A stretch of 64,000 nt of DNA from an uncultured Flavobacteriaceae bacterium (GCA_943842625.1 CALTCK010000003.1:25617-89616), one strand, 5' to 3'. Counted from the first letter of the stretch, positions 27,587 through 38,778 are shown. Program-made: numbers and translations. The notes: a model not told the origin generated them from the letters alone.

Positions 27587-28276
27587 TTAAAAATTAGGTT
27601 CTAAATTATATTTCTCGTAGAAATCATTTAGGATTTCAATAACTTCATCTTCTGTATCAACAATATTTAGTAAATGTAAATCTTCTTTGCTAATATTGTT
27701 ATGAGTCTCAAGAAGTGTTTCTTTTATCCAATCAACTAAACCACACCAAAATTTTTTTCCTACTAGAATAATTGGGAATTTTCCAATTTTGTGAGTTTGT
27801 ATTAAAGTTATTGCTTCAAAAAGTTCATCTAAGGTTCCAAACCCTCCGGGCATTACAACGAAACCTTGAGAGTATTTCACGAACATTACCTTTCTTACAA
27901 AAAAATAATCAAAGTCAATGCTTTTATCATTATCAATATAAGGGTTGTCGTGTTGTTCAAAGGGTAATTCTATATTTAATCCAACCGAGGTCCCTCCAGC
28001 ATTATATGCTCCTTTGTTTGCTGCCTCCATAATTCCTGGGCCACCGCCAGTAATGACTCCATATCCATTGTCAGATAAATTTTTAGCTATGTTTTCAGCT
28101 AATTGATAATTTTTATCATCTGGCTTGGTTCTCGCAGAACCAAAAATAGATACGCATGGACCAATTTTACTTAACTTTTCATATCCATTCACAAATTCTC
28201 CCATGATTTTGAAAATAGCCCAAGAGTCATTTGTTTTAACCTCATTCCAATTTTTTGGATTTCTTTCTTTTTTCAT
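27587..28276 (-). CDS. LOG-family protein (TIGR00730 nucleotide phosphoribohydrolase)
   Basis: 229-residue cytoplasmic protein of the lysine-decarboxylase-like/LOG family, now known to hydrolyse cytokinin riboside-5'-monophosphate or related AMP-type nucleotides. The hallmark PGGFGTLDELFE is present (near 142-153), together with GSARTKP, GGGPGIMEAANKGAY and the conserved Arg of VRKVMF. It is 24 bases before the EEP gene start and 53 after the uvrA stop on the same strand, so it may form a loose operon. True substrate in this bacterium is unknown. Confidence 0.9.
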   Translation of the reverse strand: MKKERNPKNWNEVKTNDSWAIFKIMGEFVNGYEKLSKIGPCVSIFGSARTKPDDKNYQLAENIAKNLSDNGYGVITGGGPGIMEAANKGAYNAGGTSVGLNIELPFEQHDNPYIDNDKSIDFDYFFVRKVMFVKYSQGFVVMPGGFGTLDELFEAITLIQTHKIGKFPIILVGKKFWCGLVDWIKETLLETHNNISKEDLHLLNIVDTEDEVIEILNDFYEKYNLEPNF

Positions 28277-28328
28277 ACTTATATAATGTTTTTACCTTGA
28301 ATAAAACTCTATTAGATATTGTGTATTG

Positions 28329-31160
28329 CTAATTTAATTCTTTTTTGAGAAAACGGGCTGTATGACTTTTCTTAACTTTTACGATTTCTTCTGGTGTTCC
28401 TTTTGCTAATACTTGTCCACCGCTTTTCCCTCCTTCTGGACCAATATCAATGATGTAATCTACTGTTTTTATTACATCTAAATTATGTTCAATTACAACT
28501 ACTGTATTTCCTTTGTCAACAATTTTATTCAGTACATTAAGTAAAACTCTAATATCCTCAAAATGAAGACCTGTAGTAGGTTCATCTAGTATATAGAAAG
28601 TATTTCCTGTGTCTCTTTTTGATAATTCTGTCGCTAATTTGATTCGCTGTGCTTCGCCTCCAGAAAGAGTGGTCGATTGTTGTCCTAGGGTAATATAACC
28701 AAGACCAACATCTTTTATAGTTTTTAATTTTCTATATATTTTTGGAATATTTTCAAACAAAGGACAAGCGTCTTCAATTGTCATATCTAACACATCATAA
28801 ATAGATTTTCCTTTATATTTTATCTCTAATGTTTCTCGATTAAATCGTTTTCCTTGACAAGTTTCACATTCTACATAAACATCAGGTAAAAAATTCATTT
28901 CTATCACTCGTAAACCCCCACCTTTGCAATTCTCGCAGCGTCCGCCAGTGACATTAAAACTAAATCTACCTGGTTTATAACCTCGAATCATAGCTTCAGG
29001 TACTTTTGAAAATAAATTTCTTATTTCTGAGAATACACCGGTATAAGTGGCAGGATTAGATCGAGGAGTTCTACCTATTGGCGACTGATTGATATCGATC
29101 ACTTTATCAATGTTTTTTAGTCCATCTACTTTTTTGTATGGCTTAGGTCGTTTAACACCATTAAAAAAATAGGCGTTTAAAATAGGATAGAGGGTTTCAT
29201 TAATCAACGTTGATTTTCCGCTTCCAGATACCCCCGTTATTCCAACCATTTTCCCAAGGGGTATTTCTATGGATACATTTTTCAGGTTGTGACCTGATGC
29301 TCCAGATAATTTTAATTTCTTACCATTTCCTTTTCTTCTTTTAGTTGGAATAGCTATTTCTTTCCTACCATTTAAATAATCAGAGGTTAATGTACGATGT
29401 GTTAATATTTCTGTTGGAGTACCCTTAGAATCAATGACACCTCCGTGCTTTCCAGCAGCTGGACCAATATCAATCACATAATCAGCAGCTTCTATCATTT
29501 CTTTATCATGTTCTACAACAATAACGGAGTTTCCAATATTTTTTAATTTAATTAGTGAATCAATTAACTTTGCGTTGTCTCGTTGATGAAGGCCAATACT
29601 AGGCTCATCGAGTATATATAAAACTCCAACCAATTGAGAACCTATTTGGGTTGCTAAACGAATCCGTTGCGCTTCTCCACCAGAAAGCGATTTTGAACTT
29701 CTATCTAGAGTTAAATAGGTAAGCCCAACATCGATTAAAAATTGTAACCGTGTTTTTATTTCTTTAATAATTTCTTCCCCAATTTTAATTTGAGTTTTTG
29801 ATAAGTTAGACTTCAAAACATGGAACCAATCCGCTAATTCTAAAATATCCATCTGCGCTAGTTCCGATATATTTTTATTATTTACTTTAAAGTAAAGTGA
29901 TTCTTTTCTAAGTCTTGAACCCTTACATTCATTACAATCGGTATGGTCCATGAAATCTTTCGCCCATCTTTTTAAAGATTTAGACTCATTATCTTCAAAA
30001 GTATTTTTTATAAAATTAGCGATTCCCTCAAACTCTATTTTGTAGCTTCTTGTGATTCCTAGAGTTTTAGAGGCTACCTTAAATTTCTCATTGGAGCCAT
30101 ACAGAATTACATCAATAGCTTCTTTAGGGATTTTTTTAAAAGGATCTGATAATTTGAAGTTATAGCGTTGAGCAATAAGTTCTAACTGTTTAAAAATCCA
30201 AGTTTGTTTCTGAGATCCTTGTGGTGCAAGTGCACCTTGTGCAATGGAAATAGACCGGTCAGGAACAATTTTGTTAATATTCACTTCATATAATTTACCT
30301 AAACCTTTACATGTTGTGCACATTCCTTTGGGTGAATTGAATGAAAAGTTATTTGGTTCAGGATTTGGGTACGATATTCCGCTGCTTTGGCACATTAAAG
30401 ACCGACTGAAATATCGCGTGTTATTTGTTTCATTATCTAAAATTAACAATACGTCATCTCCGTGATACATCGCAGTTATAATAGATTCACTTAGTCTTTT
30501 GTCTGAGGCTGATACTGCTGAAATTTTTAAACGATCAATTACAATTTCAATATCATGGTTTTTGTAACGATCTAGTTTCATTCCACTAACAATATCTTTT
30601 ATTTCTCCATCAACACGGACTTTAACAAAACCTTGCTTCGCAATTTGCTGAAATAATTCACGGTAGTGTCCTTTTCTCGATCTAACAACTGGAGCTAAAA
30701 TAGAAATCTTTTTATTTTCAAAATTATTTAAAATCAACTCTTTAATTTTATCGTCACTATAACTTACCATTTTCTCTCCAGTGTTATAGCTAAAGGCATC
30801 ACTTGCTCTTGCGTACAGAAGTCTTAGGAAGTCGTATATCTCAGTAATGGTACCAACAGTAGATCTTGGACTTTTACTGGTTGTTTTTTGTTCGATGGCA
30901 ATGACGGGAGAAAGACCTTCAATTTTATCTACATCGGGTCGCTCTAAGCCGCCCAAAAATTGTCGGGCATAAGCAGAAAAGGTTTCGATATAACGTCGTT
31001 GACCTTCAGCATATATAGTGTCAAAAGCTAGGGAGGATTTGCCACTCCCAGAAAGACCTGTGATAACAACTAACTTTTCACGGGGTATTTTAATGTCAAT
31101 GTTCTTTAAATTATGAACTCTTGCACCATAAACTTCAATAAAACCCTCGTTTTTTTTCAT
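28329..31160 (-). CDS. uvrA: excinuclease ABC subunit A
   Basis: Damage-recognition ATPase of nucleotide excision repair. Two ABC modules: Walker [13 protein letters not shown] and [12 protein letters not shown]; signature [13 protein letters not shown] and [13 protein letters not shown]; Walker [14 protein letters not shown] and [13 protein letters not shown]. Zinc modules are [16 protein letters not shown], and CENCKGGG with CETCQGKR. Residue count (about 943) and order are normal. I place the start at ATG 31160 ([20 protein letters not shown]); the TTG at 31169 that opens the frame is part of a TACCTTTG -7 box (31167-31174), so it would lie in the promoter and the transcript would be nearly leaderless. 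Confidence 0.95.
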   Translation of the reverse strand: MKKNEGFIEVYGARVHNLKNIDIKIPREKLVVITGLSGSGKSSLAFDTIYAEGQRRYIETFSAYARQFLGGLERPDVDKIEGLSPVIAIEQKTTSKSPRSTVGTITEIYDFLRLLYARASDAFSYNTGEKMVSYSDDKIKELILNNFENKKISILAPVVRSRKGHYRELFQQIAKQGFVKVRVDGEIKDIVSGMKLDRYKNHDIEIVIDRLKISAVSASDKRLSESIITAMYHGDDVLLILDNETNNTRYFSRSLMCQSSGISYPNPEPNNFSFNSPKGMCTTCKGLGKLYEVNINKIVPDRSISIAQGALAPQGSQKQTWIFKQLELIAQRYNFKLSDPFKKIPKEAIDVILYGSNEKFKVASKTLGITRSYKIEFEGIANFIKNTFEDNESKSLKRWAKDFMDHTDCNECKGSRLRKESLYFKVNNKNISELAQMDILELADWFHVLKSNLSKTQIKIGEEIIKEIKTRLQFLIDVGLTYLTLDRSSKSLSGGEAQRIRLATQIGSQLVGVLYILDEPSIGLHQRDNAKLIDSLIKLKNIGNSVIVVEHDKEMIEAADYVIDIGPAAGKHGGVIDSKGTPTEILTHRTLTSDYLNGRKEIAIPTKRRKGNGKKLKLSGASGHNLKNVSIEIPLGKMVGITGVSGSGKSTLINETLYPILNAYFFNGVKRPKPYKKVDGLKNIDKVIDINQSPIGRTPRSNPATYTGVFSEIRNLFSKVPEAMIRGYKPGRFSFNVTGGRCENCKGGGLRVIEMNFLPDVYVECETCQGKRFNRETLEIKYKGKSIYDVLDMTIEDACPLFENIPKIYRKLKTIKDVGLGYITLGQQSTTLSGGEAQRIKLATELSKRDTGNTFYILDEPTTGLHFEDIRVLLNVLNKIVDKGNTVVVIEHNLDVIKTVDYIIDIGPEGGKSGGQVLAKGTPEEIVKVKKSHTARFLKKELN

Positions 31161-31236
31161 AGCTAACAAAGGTAATTAAATGATTCTAAAGTTTATTTAA
31201 AAGTAAAACCTTAATCTTTTTTTAACTTATAAGTTG

Positions 31237-32595
31237 CTAAATCGTCATGGAAAATAGTCTAGTGTTGGGTTTATTTTCTATTAACTTTAAATCGAAGGCC
31301 ATACAGATATTCCGAACATACATTCTACCTTCTTCTTTTACGATTACTTTATTATCCGTAATTTCTATTAATTGGTCTGCCACCATTTCTTGTAATCGTC
31401 CGATAATTTCTTTTTTTATCGAAAGGGGTAACCCTATATCCCATTGTGTTTCTAGATTACACATTAAATTTAAAATATGTTTACGGATAATTAAATCGGT
31501 TTCGGTTAATAAATGACCTCTAAATATTGGAATCATACCCTTATTTACCGTTTCTGCATACCCTTCAACTGTTTTTTCGTTTTGAGCAAAACCATACCAG
31601 GAATCGCTAATAGAAGACATTCCTAAACCTATCATTAATTTTGTTTTACCTGCAGTATAACCCATAAAGTTTCGATGAATCTGTTTGCTTAGCAAGGATT
31701 TATACAAGGTATCAGTTTTTAGCGCAAAATGATCCATTCCAATTTCTACATAGCCATTTTTGAAAAAAAGTTGTTTTCCTAATTCGTATAGATGTCTTTT
31801 TTCATCATCTTTTGGTAAATCGTTATCATCAAAACCTCTTTGGCCAACTCCTTTTATCCAAGGAACATGCGCATAACTGTAATAAGCTATACGGTCTGGT
31901 TTTAGCGCAATGGTATTTTTTATAGTGGTTCGAATACTTTTCTCGGTCTGAAATGGTAATCCAAAAATTAAATCATGGCTTATAGAGTTATATCCTATTT
32001 CACGCGACCAGTCGTTTACTTTTTTAACCTGCTCAAAGCTTTGAATACGGTTAATTGCTTTTTGAACTACTGGATCATAATCTTGAATTCCAAAGCTATT
32101 TCTTCGTGCACCTAAATCATATAGGGTCTGCAATTGCTCTTTAGTAGTGTGATTTGGATGTCCTTCATAACTAAATTCAAACTCTTTAAACTTTTCTGCT
32201 CTTTTAAAAATACCGTTAATAAGTTTTTTTAAATTCTCCGAAGAAAAAAAAGTAGGGGTTCCCCCCCCAAGATGTATTTCTCTTATTTTAGGTTGTTTTA
32301 CTAGTAAATCACAATATAGATTCCATTCCTTTAGCACCGTATCCATATAAGGCTCTTCTACGGTATGTCTTTTGGTAATACGCTTATGGCAAGCACAGAA
32401 CGTACAAAGACTTTCACAAAAAGGAAGATGAATGTATAGACTAATCCCCTCTGATTCATTACTTTCTTTAAAGGCTTTTAGAGTCGAGTGTTTCCAATCG
32501 TCAATTGCTATTCCATCCTTATCCCAATAGGGAACTGTTGGATAGCTGGTGTATCTTGGCCCCGGTATATTGTATTTTTGAATCAAGTTTTTCAT
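31237..32595 (-). CDS. hemN: oxygen-independent coproporphyrinogen III oxidase
   Basis: Radical-SAM enzyme decarboxylating coproporphyrinogen III to protoporphyrinogen IX without oxygen. The 452-residue protein starts MKNLIQKYNIPGPRYTSYPT and has the cluster motif CESLCTFCACHK (CxxxCxxC, near 61-68), the following GGGTPTF and a C-terminal HemN domain (GLGMSSISDSWYG). These features distinguish HemN from HemW. It is the last gene of the minus-strand haem operon, six bases after hemE. No oxygen-dependent hemF is in the window. Confidence 0.95.
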   Translation of the reverse strand: MKNLIQKYNIPGPRYTSYPTVPYWDKDGIAIDDWKHSTLKAFKESNESEGISLYIHLPFCESLCTFCACHKRITKRHTVEEPYMDTVLKEWNLYCDLLVKQPKIREIHLGGGTPTFFSSENLKKLINGIFKRAEKFKEFEFSYEGHPNHTTKEQLQTLYDLGARRNSFGIQDYDPVVQKAINRIQSFEQVKKVNDWSREIGYNSISHDLIFGLPFQTEKSIRTTIKNTIALKPDRIAYYSYAHVPWIKGVGQRGFDDNDLPKDDEKRHLYELGKQLFFKNGYVEIGMDHFALKTDTLYKSLLSKQIHRNFMGYTAGKTKLMIGLGMSSISDSWYGFAQNEKTVEGYAETVNKGMIPIFRGHLLTETDLIIRKHILNLMCNLETQWDIGLPLSIKKEIIGRLQEMVADQLIEITDNKVIVKEEGRMYVRNICMAFDLKLIENKPNTRLFSMTI

Positions 32596-32601
32596 ACCAA
32601 A

Positions 32602-33627
32602 TTAGGCTTCAAATTCTTTAACAGCATCAATAAATGCTTTGGCATTTTCTAGAGGAATATTTGGTAAAATGCCATGTCCTAAATTTACGATATACTTGTC
32701 TTTACCAAAACTTCGTATCATTTCCGTTACTATTTTTTTAATTTGGGATGGAGGAGATAACAATCGGCTTGGATCCATATTTCCTTGTAAAGTAATTTTG
32801 TTTCCAGCTAATTTTCTTGCTATTTGAGGCTTAATGGTCCAGTCAACTCCCAATGCAGCTGCTTTCGAGTTGGCCATTTCTTCTAAAGCGAACCAACAAC
32901 CTTTTCCAAATGCAATTACTGGAACTTCATCTTTTAAAGCCTCAATTATCTGATTGATATATTGCCATGAAAACTCCTGGTAATCAGCTGGCGAGAGCAT
33001 GCCTCCCCAAGAATCAAATATTTGCACAGCATCTACACCCGCTTTTACTTTTTCTTTAAGGTAGGCGATCGTTGTTGTTGTAATTTTTTGTAATAGGGTG
33101 TGAGCTAAAATAGGTTGCGTAAAACAAAATTCTTTTGCTTTATCAAAATTTTTAGAGCCTTGCCCTTGAACACAATAACATAAAATAGTCCATGGTGACC
33201 CCGCAAAACCAATTAAAGGAATTTCATTGTTTAATAACTCTTTTGATGCTTTAATTGCATTCATGACATAGTCCAATTCGACCGTGACATCAGGAACAAT
33301 TACTCTATCTAGATCTTTTTGATTTCGAATTGGGTTGGGTAGCCAGGGACCAACTCCAGGTTTCATCTCCACTTCAATATTCATCGCTTGTGGAATCACC
33401 AATATATCTGAAAATAAAATGGCAGCATCCATTCCATAACGTCTAATGGGTTGCACTGTAATTTCGGAAGCCAATTCAGGGGTTCTACAACGCGTAAAGA
33501 AATCATATTTCTCTCTAATCTTTATAAACTCAGGAAGATACCTTCCGGCTTGACGCATCATCCATACAGGCGGACGCTCTACTATTTCTCCTTTTAGCGC
33601 TCTTAAATATAGATCGTTTTTATACAT
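32602..33627 (-). CDS. hemE: uroporphyrinogen decarboxylase
   Basis: Decarboxylates the four acetate groups of uroporphyrinogen III to give coproporphyrinogen III. 341 residues, with [16 protein letters not shown] (substrate-binding Arg), [36 protein letters not shown] and [13 protein letters not shown], all conserved in HemE. The catalytic Asp is in FSDIL. Three bases separate it from hemL and six from hemN, consistent with one transcript. Identification is secure. Confidence 0.97.
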   Translation of the reverse strand: MYKNDLYLRALKGEIVERPPVWMMRQAGRYLPEFIKIREKYDFFTRCRTPELASEITVQPIRRYGMDAAILFSDILVIPQAMNIEVEMKPGVGPWLPNPIRNQKDLDRVIVPDVTVELDYVMNAIKASKELLNNEIPLIGFAGSPWTILCYCVQGQGSKNFDKAKEFCFTQPILAHTLLQKITTTTIAYLKEKVKAGVDAVQIFDSWGGMLSPADYQEFSWQYINQIIEALKDEVPVIAFGKGCWFALEEMANSKAAALGVDWTIKPQIARKLAGNKITLQGNMDPSRLLSPPSQIKKIVTEMIRSFGKDKYIVNLGHGILPNIPLENAKAFIDAVKEFEA

Positions 33628-33630
33628 TTA

Positions 33631-34929
33631 TTATGAGTTATGATGTTGATCAATTGCTTGCATCGCTGCGTAAATTGCTTTTTCTATAATTTTTAAATCC
33701 TTTTTTGAAAGTGCTGTAGATAAAAACCATGCTTCAAATTGAGAAGGTGGCAAAAACACACCATTTTGAATCATACTCCAAAAAAATGTTTTAAATTTTT
33801 CGGTATCGGAAGTTTGAGCGGTCTTAAAATCTACAACTATATTTTTTGTAAAAAAGGGATTGATCATCGATCCAAAACGATTCACTTGAAGTGCTACACT
33901 ATTTTTTTTAGCTGCCTCCTTTAGTATTTTTTCAAGTTTTTCAGCTACTTTGTTAAAGGTGTCGAAAGGATTTTGTTTTTTTAATTCTTTTAAAGTAGTA
34001 ATACCAGATGCCATTGCAATAGGATTTCCAGATAGGGTCCCTGCTTGGTACATGTCGCCAAGTGGAGCTACTATTTCCATAATTTCATTTCTAGCACCAT
34101 ACGCACCAACAGGAAAGCCACCTCCAATTACTTTCCCAAGGCAAGTAATGTCTGCTTCTAAGTTTATTAATTCTTGAGCACCTCCGAATTTAGATCTAAA
34201 TCCAGTCATGACTTCATCGGCAATAATTAAAATTCCTTTTTCTTTGGTAATTTTTCTCAATTCAGATATAAATTCTGGTGAGGGTACTATTACCCCCATA
34301 TTTCCGGTGATAGGCTCTAAAATAACTGCAGCGATATCATCATATTTGTTGATGTGATTTTTAACTTTTTCAATATTATTATACTCTGCAATCAATGTGT
34401 TTTGCACAGCCTCTTTCGGAACCCCACTAGATCCTGGAAGACTGAGTGTTGCTAGTCCTGAACCAGCTGCTACTAGAAGAGCATCGGTATGACCATGATA
34501 ACAGCCTGAAAATTTTATAATCTTATTTTTATTTGTAAAAGCTCTTGCTAACCGCAGGGCACTTAAAACTGCTTCGGTTCCTGAGTTGACAAAACGAACT
34601 TTATCCATGCCAGGGAAAGCGTCACAAATTATTTTTGCTAAATCAATCTCACCCGCTGAGGTAGCGCCAAAAGTATATCCGTTCTTTAACGCTTTTACTA
34701 TCGATTTTTCAATTTTTTTAGGGCGATGTCCTAAAATCATGGGACCATAGGACAGCACCAAGTCGATATACTGATTACCATCGACATCTATAATCTTACT
34801 TCCCTTTGCTTTTTTAATGAACAAAGGGGTTCCGCCAACAGATTTATAGGCTCTAACAGGAGAATTAACAGCTCCAACTAAGTTTTTTTGACCTTCTTTA
34901 AAAAGCGCTTTCGATTTATCAAAATTCAT
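33631..34929 (-). CDS. hemL: glutamate-1-semialdehyde 2,1-aminomutase
   Basis: PLP enzyme producing 5-aminolevulinate in the C5 pathway. 432 residues; the PLP-Lys lies in CLGKVIGGGFPVGAYG, preceded by IIADEVMTGFRSKFGG. PVRAYKSVGGTPLF and FSGCYHGHTDALLVAAGSG are HemL-specific, separating it from other class III aminotransferases. It sits between hemB and hemE with only two to three bases at each side, in a single haem operon. It converts the product of the neighbouring HemA. Confidence 0.97.
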   Translation of the reverse strand: MNFDKSKALFKEGQKNLVGAVNSPVRAYKSVGGTPLFIKKAKGSKIIDVDGNQYIDLVLSYGPMILGHRPKKIEKSIVKALKNGYTFGATSAGEIDLAKIICDAFPGMDKVRFVNSGTEAVLSALRLARAFTNKNKIIKFSGCYHGHTDALLVAAGSGLATLSLPGSSGVPKEAVQNTLIAEYNNIEKVKNHINKYDDIAAVILEPITGNMGVIVPSPEFISELRKITKEKGILIIADEVMTGFRSKFGGAQELINLEADITCLGKVIGGGFPVGAYGARNEIMEIVAPLGDMYQAGTLSGNPIAMASGITTLKELKKQNPFDTFNKVAEKLEKILKEAAKKNSVALQVNRFGSMINPFFTKNIVVDFKTAQTSDTEKFKTFFWSMIQNGVFLPPSQFEAWFLSTALSKKDLKIIEKAIYAAMQAIDQHHNS

Positions 34930-34931
34930 GT

Positions 34932-35900
34932 TTAACTTCTTTTTAAAACTTTTGCCACTTCTTTTGCAAAGTAAGTGATGATGATGTCTGCGCCTGCTCT
35001 TTTCATCGATAGTAAACTTTCCATCATTACATGTTCTCCATCAATCCATCCTTTTTCAGCTGCCGCTTTTATCATTGCATATTCTCCACTAACATTATAA
35101 CATGCGATAGGGTGGTCAAAGTTATTTTTTAAATCGCTGACGATGTCTAAATAGGAGAGTGCTGGTTTAACCATTAATATATCTGCACCTTCTGCATCGT
35201 CAAAAACTGCTTCTCTTAAGCCAACAGTTCTATTAGCGGGATCCATTTGGTATGTTTTTCGGTCTCCAAAAGATGGGGCAGAGTCTGCTGCATCTCTAAA
35301 TGGACCATAAAAAGCAGAAGCATATTTTACGGTATAACCCATTATTGGAAGGTCATAATATCCAGCTTTGTCAAGGGTTTTTCTCATGCTAACAATTGTA
35401 CCATCCATCATACCAGAAGGTGCAACCATATCTGCACCAGCTTTTGCATGAGAGAGGGTTTGCTTAGCAATATTAACCAAAGTAGCCTCATTGTCCACCT
35501 CTAGATCATTTAAAACCCCACAATGACCATGATTGGTATATTCACAGAAGCAAACATCGGTTATCACATATAAATTAGGGTATTCTTTCTTGATATAACG
35601 AATTGCTTTTTGAATAATTCCTTCGTCGTTCCAAGTTTCTGTTCCTTTATCGTCTTTTTTAGATGGAATTCCAAATAATAACACTGCGGGAATATTTAAT
35701 GCAGTTACTTCATCTAACTCTTTTGAAACAGTATCCAGTGAAAAACGTTTTATACCAGGCATGGATTTAATTTCTGTTTCAATATGTTCTCCCTCCTCTA
35801 TAAAAAGTGGATAAATTAAATCATCTACTGTTAGTTTGTTTTCTCTAACCAATCTACGGATATTCGCTGTTTTACGAAGGCGTCTAGTTCTATTTGTCAT
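34932..35900 (-). CDS. hemB: porphobilinogen synthase
   Basis: Condenses two 5-aminolevulinates into porphobilinogen. 322 residues. Schiff-base lysines are in [15 protein letters not shown] and [12 protein letters not shown]. The loop [17 protein letters not shown] carries the Cys ligands of the zinc-dependent class, rather than the Mg-only class. Conserved QMDPANR is present. The start overlaps the end of the HemD frame by 11 bases, coupling translation. hemL follows two bases after its stop. Confidence 0.97.
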   Translation of the reverse strand: MTNRTRRLRKTANIRRLVRENKLTVDDLIYPLFIEEGEHIETEIKSMPGIKRFSLDTVSKELDEVTALNIPAVLLFGIPSKKDDKGTETWNDEGIIQKAIRYIKKEYPNLYVITDVCFCEYTNHGHCGVLNDLEVDNEATLVNIAKQTLSHAKAGADMVAPSGMMDGTIVSMRKTLDKAGYYDLPIMGYTVKYASAFYGPFRDAADSAPSFGDRKTYQMDPANRTVGLREAVFDDAEGADILMVKPALSYLDIVSDLKNNFDHPIACYNVSGEYAMIKAAAEKGWIDGEHVMMESLLSMKRAGADIIITYFAKEVAKVLKRS

Positions 35901-36498
35901 GACCTTTTATGTGATTATCAAAATAATTATTAACGGTATTAATGACTCCATTTTTGGAGGCTGTTTTAGCTACAATAACCGAGTTAAAATGTAATCTTGC
36001 CATGGTCGCTGTCGTCTCTCCAATACAAAATGCAACCCGGTTTAGTGTCGTATTTTTTTGTAAAAAACTTTCAATTCCTGATGGACTAAAAAATAGCACA
36101 CCAGAAAATTTTAAATCAATCTTTTGAGGAGTTAAGGCGGTATGATAACACTCTATCTCATGTATGATGAAAGCACTTTGTTTTAAAATTTTCGGTAGTT
36201 CTTCTCTTCGTTTGTTGCCGCAAAAAAAAGTAACTTCTTTTTCTTTTAAATTCTCTTTTAAATAAAGTCCTAGCTTTTCAGCCGAGCTCTCAGCGTGAGC
36301 GATAAGTCCTATTTTACTTTTAATTAGTCGTTTGGTCCTTCTACCTACACAATAAATGTTTTTAAATCCTAGCTCTTCAGTAGTATAATTTAATAAGATA
36401 GCTTCTACCGCATTTTGACTGGTAAAAATAGCATTTTTAATAGGTACTTTTAAATCTTTTAATTTTACTCCTTTGGTTTTTGATAGATATGAAATCAC
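35890..36498 (-). CDS. hemD: uroporphyrinogen-III synthase domain (frameshifted from the upstream frame)
   Basis: Closes and inverts ring D of hydroxymethylbilane. The frame shows [28 protein letters not shown] and [14 protein letters not shown], typical of HemD. It begins too late: the family N-terminus (MDKTINVFSTKYLSKELTSK) is found in the neighbouring frame, at the end of the hemC frame. One extra A in a five-A run (36477-36481) explains the shift, after which [15 protein letters not shown] reads smoothly. With that base removed, HemC and HemD would be one fused frame from 37489 to 35890, 532 residues. The exact organisation is inference. Confidence 0.85.
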   Translation of the reverse strand: MISYLSKTKGVKLKDLKVPIKNAIFTSQNAVEAILLNYTTEELGFKNIYCVGRRTKRLIKSKIGLIAHAESSAEKLGLYLKENLKEKEVTFFCGNKRREELPKILKQSAFIIHEIECYHTALTPQKIDLKFSGVLFFSPSGIESFLQKNTTLNRVAFCIGETTATMARLHFNSVIVAKTASKNGVINTVNNYFDNHIKGHDK

Positions 36499-37489
36499 TC
36501 ATGGAAATACCAATTTCAGATTGGAGCTTAGAAGTTAATTCTTTTGATAAATATTTTGTTGAAAAAACATTAATGGTTTTATCCATTTTAATAGTTTCTC
36601 GCATTAATTTTTTCCCGCCCTTAGACAATATATAATTCGCTGCGAATTCGCCAAGATCTTCTACTTCACTTTTTAAGGCGGTTTTACTAAACTCGATTTT
36701 CTTTTTACCATCCGGACTAAATAAAACACCATTAAAACTTAATTCTTCTTCTTTTATAGTTGCTAAAGCTCCTATAGGTGCTGTACATCCACCTTCTAAA
36801 ACTCTTAGAAATTGACGCTCTATATGAACACAAAGTGCGGTTTCGTCATCGTTGAGCTCTTTACAAATATCCGTTACATAATTGTTTTTTTTAAGAGTCG
36901 CAACCATTACTGCTCCTTGAGCTGGAGCGGGAGTCATCCAATCTAGTTTAATATGCTTGTGCTTTTTTGGTAGGAGTTTTATTCTAGATAAACCAGCTAA
37001 TGCAAAAATCGCAGCATTCCAAGAGCTTTCTTTAAGTTTTTGCAATCGGGTATTAACATTACCGCGCAAGCCAACAATTGTATGTTTTGGATAGCGGTGT
37101 AGCCATTGTGCTTTTCGTCTTAAACTACCAGTTGCAATAGTTGCCTGCTCATTTTCAAAGAAATTTTCATCTTCTCTTAAAATCAAAACATCATTATAAT
37201 TTCCTCTTTTTAAAACTGCTGCTTGAATAACACCGTCTGGTAACTTTGTTGGAACGTCTTTAAGTGAGTGAACCGCTAGATCGATTTGCTTGTTTAACAA
37301 TGCTATATCTAAACTCTTGGTAAAGATACCAGTAACACCTAATTCGTAAAGTGGTTTATCGAGAACTTGGTCTCCTAAAGAATCAATTTTAATAATACTA
37401 GTTGCGTGGCCCAATTCTTCTAGGTGTGATGCTACCGTATTTGCTTGCCATAGCGCTAATTCACTCGATCGGGTCCCTATTTTAATCAT
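36437..37489 (-). CDS. hemC: hydroxymethylbilane synthase (porphobilinogen deaminase), tail reads into HemD
   Basis: Polymerises four porphobilinogens into hydroxymethylbilane using a dipyrromethane cofactor. About the first 300 residues match HemC: GTRSSELALWQAN, HSLKDVPTKLPDG, GTGSLRRKAQWL-like ATGSLRRKAQW, GNVNTRLQKL, DWMTPAPAQGA and the cofactor Cys loop VLEGGCTAPIGA. After SKGGKKLMRETIK the frame continues without a stop into MDKTINVFSTKYLSKEL, the start of HemD, so the last 50 residues belong to the next domain. A fusion of HemC and HemD broken by the +1 shift at 36477-36481 is the simplest reading. It overlaps hemA by eight bases. Confidence 0.93.
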   Translation of the reverse strand: MIKIGTRSSELALWQANTVASHLEELGHATSIIKIDSLGDQVLDKPLYELGVTGIFTKSLDIALLNKQIDLAVHSLKDVPTKLPDGVIQAAVLKRGNYNDVLILREDENFFENEQATIATGSLRRKAQWLHRYPKHTIVGLRGNVNTRLQKLKESSWNAAIFALAGLSRIKLLPKKHKHIKLDWMTPAPAQGAVMVATLKKNNYVTDICKELNDDETALCVHIERQFLRVLEGGCTAPIGALATIKEEELSFNGVLFSPDGKKKIEFSKTALKSEVEDLGEFAANYILSKGGKKLMRETIKMDKTINVFSTKYLSKELTSKLQSEIGISMSDFISIKNQRSKIKRFKSTY

Positions 37490-38747
37490 TCTCTGTTAAA
37501 TTGAGTTCTTTCAAGTTGAAAATTTTACTGATGACCTCAATACTTTGATCTATTGAAGTTTCGTCATCTTTTAAGTGCTTGACAAATTGTGTGGTAATTT
37601 TCTGAATCATGTGCGAAGTAATAAGCTCTGCTTGTTCTTCATTAAAATTATTAATTTTTTTTCGATGAAAATCTATTTCATGCCCCTGAATTGTTTGTAA
37701 AGATTCTTTCAATGCATTGACAGCTGGAACAAATTTTCGGTATGATATCCAATCATTAAATTCCTGTTTATATTGCTCAATAATAGTTTGTGCAAGTGGT
37801 ATTTCTTTTTTTCTGCTTTCGATAGTTTTATCAGTTATTTTAGACAATTCATCTACGTTTACCAAGGTGATACCGGATCTTTCTCTTAGTGATTTATCAA
37901 CGTTCTCTGGCATTGACAGATCTAAAATCAGCATAGTTTTACTCTCTTGAATGTTATGTTGAGTTATAGTAGGGTAACTTGCTCCAGTTGAGACTATTAA
38001 TATATCTGTATGATTTAGTTCGTTATTTAATTCTGATAAATTTTTTATGATAATTTCAGGATTTTTATCCTTAAAGTTTTTTGCTTTATCATGCGTTCTA
38101 TTAATGAGTGTTAGATCATTTATTTTGGTATAATGTAATATATTTTTACAAGTATTTTTACCAATATCTCCCAATCCGAAATTTAATATTTTTTTATTGT
38201 TATAATCTGGAATAGTATCCATAATATATTGGACAGCTGCATACGAAACAGAGGTGGTGCCAGAACTGAGTTTGGTTTTGTTTTTTACCTCTTTGCTAGC
38301 TTGAAGAACTAGATTGATCAAACGCTCAAGATAAGCATTAGTAGTCCCAATTTTTTTGGCCTGATTAAATGATTTTTTTAGCTGACTAACAATTTCGTAA
38401 TCACCAAGAATTTGGCTATCTAAACCTACACCAATATTAAATAGATGATTTACTGCTGCTTTATTTTTATAGACGTTGGAAACATGGATAAAATCTTCTA
38501 CTTTTCCTTTGGAATATTTTACTAAGAGACTAATGAGTTCAAATGGGTGCTCTGCAAAACCAGTGATTTCGGTTCGGTTGCAGGTAGAAACTACAAATAA
38601 ACCTTCACAACCGTTTTCTTTAGCTTCCTTTAATAATAATATTTGATTTTCTTTGGTAATACTAAAAGCGCCCCTAACACTAATATCAGCTTTTTTGTAA
38701 TTTAAACCAATATTATAAAGTTTTTGAGGTGGTTCGTTTAAACTCAT
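37482..38747 (-). CDS. hemA: glutamyl-tRNA reductase
   Basis: First enzyme of the C5 haem pathway; reduces glutamyl-tRNA to glutamate-1-semialdehyde with NADPH. 421 residues. VSTCNRTEITG holds the catalytic Cys (near 54), followed by LDSQILGDYEIVSQLK, SSGTTSVSYAAVQYI and the NADPH motif FGLGDIGKN. The C-terminal dimerisation helix is normal. It heads the minus-strand haem operon, overlapping hemC by eight bases, and diverges from the AraC regulator gene; a TACTTTTG box at 38771-38778 fits its promoter. Confidence 0.96.
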   Translation of the reverse strand: MSLNEPPQKLYNIGLNYKKADISVRGAFSITKENQILLLKEAKENGCEGLFVVSTCNRTEITGFAEHPFELISLLVKYSKGKVEDFIHVSNVYKNKAAVNHLFNIGVGLDSQILGDYEIVSQLKKSFNQAKKIGTTNAYLERLINLVLQASKEVKNKTKLSSGTTSVSYAAVQYIMDTIPDYNNKKILNFGLGDIGKNTCKNILHYTKINDLTLINRTHDKAKNFKDKNPEIIIKNLSELNNELNHTDILIVSTGASYPTITQHNIQESKTMLILDLSMPENVDKSLRERSGITLVNVDELSKITDKTIESRKKEIPLAQTIIEQYKQEFNDWISYRKFVPAVNALKESLQTIQGHEIDFHRKKINNFNEEQAELITSHMIQKITTQFVKHLKDDETSIDQSIEVISKIFNLKELNLTEND

Positions 38748-38770
38748 TTATAGATATTTATAAGTGTCGA

Positions 38771-38778
38771 CAAAAGTA
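38771..38778 (-). promoter_or_regulatory. putative hemA promoter -7 element
   Basis: On the minus strand this reads TACTTTTG, matching the flavobacterial -7 consensus TAnnTTTG, 23 bases before the hemA start. No exact TTG -33 element is present at the usual spacing, so it is only a candidate. Confidence 0.42.
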
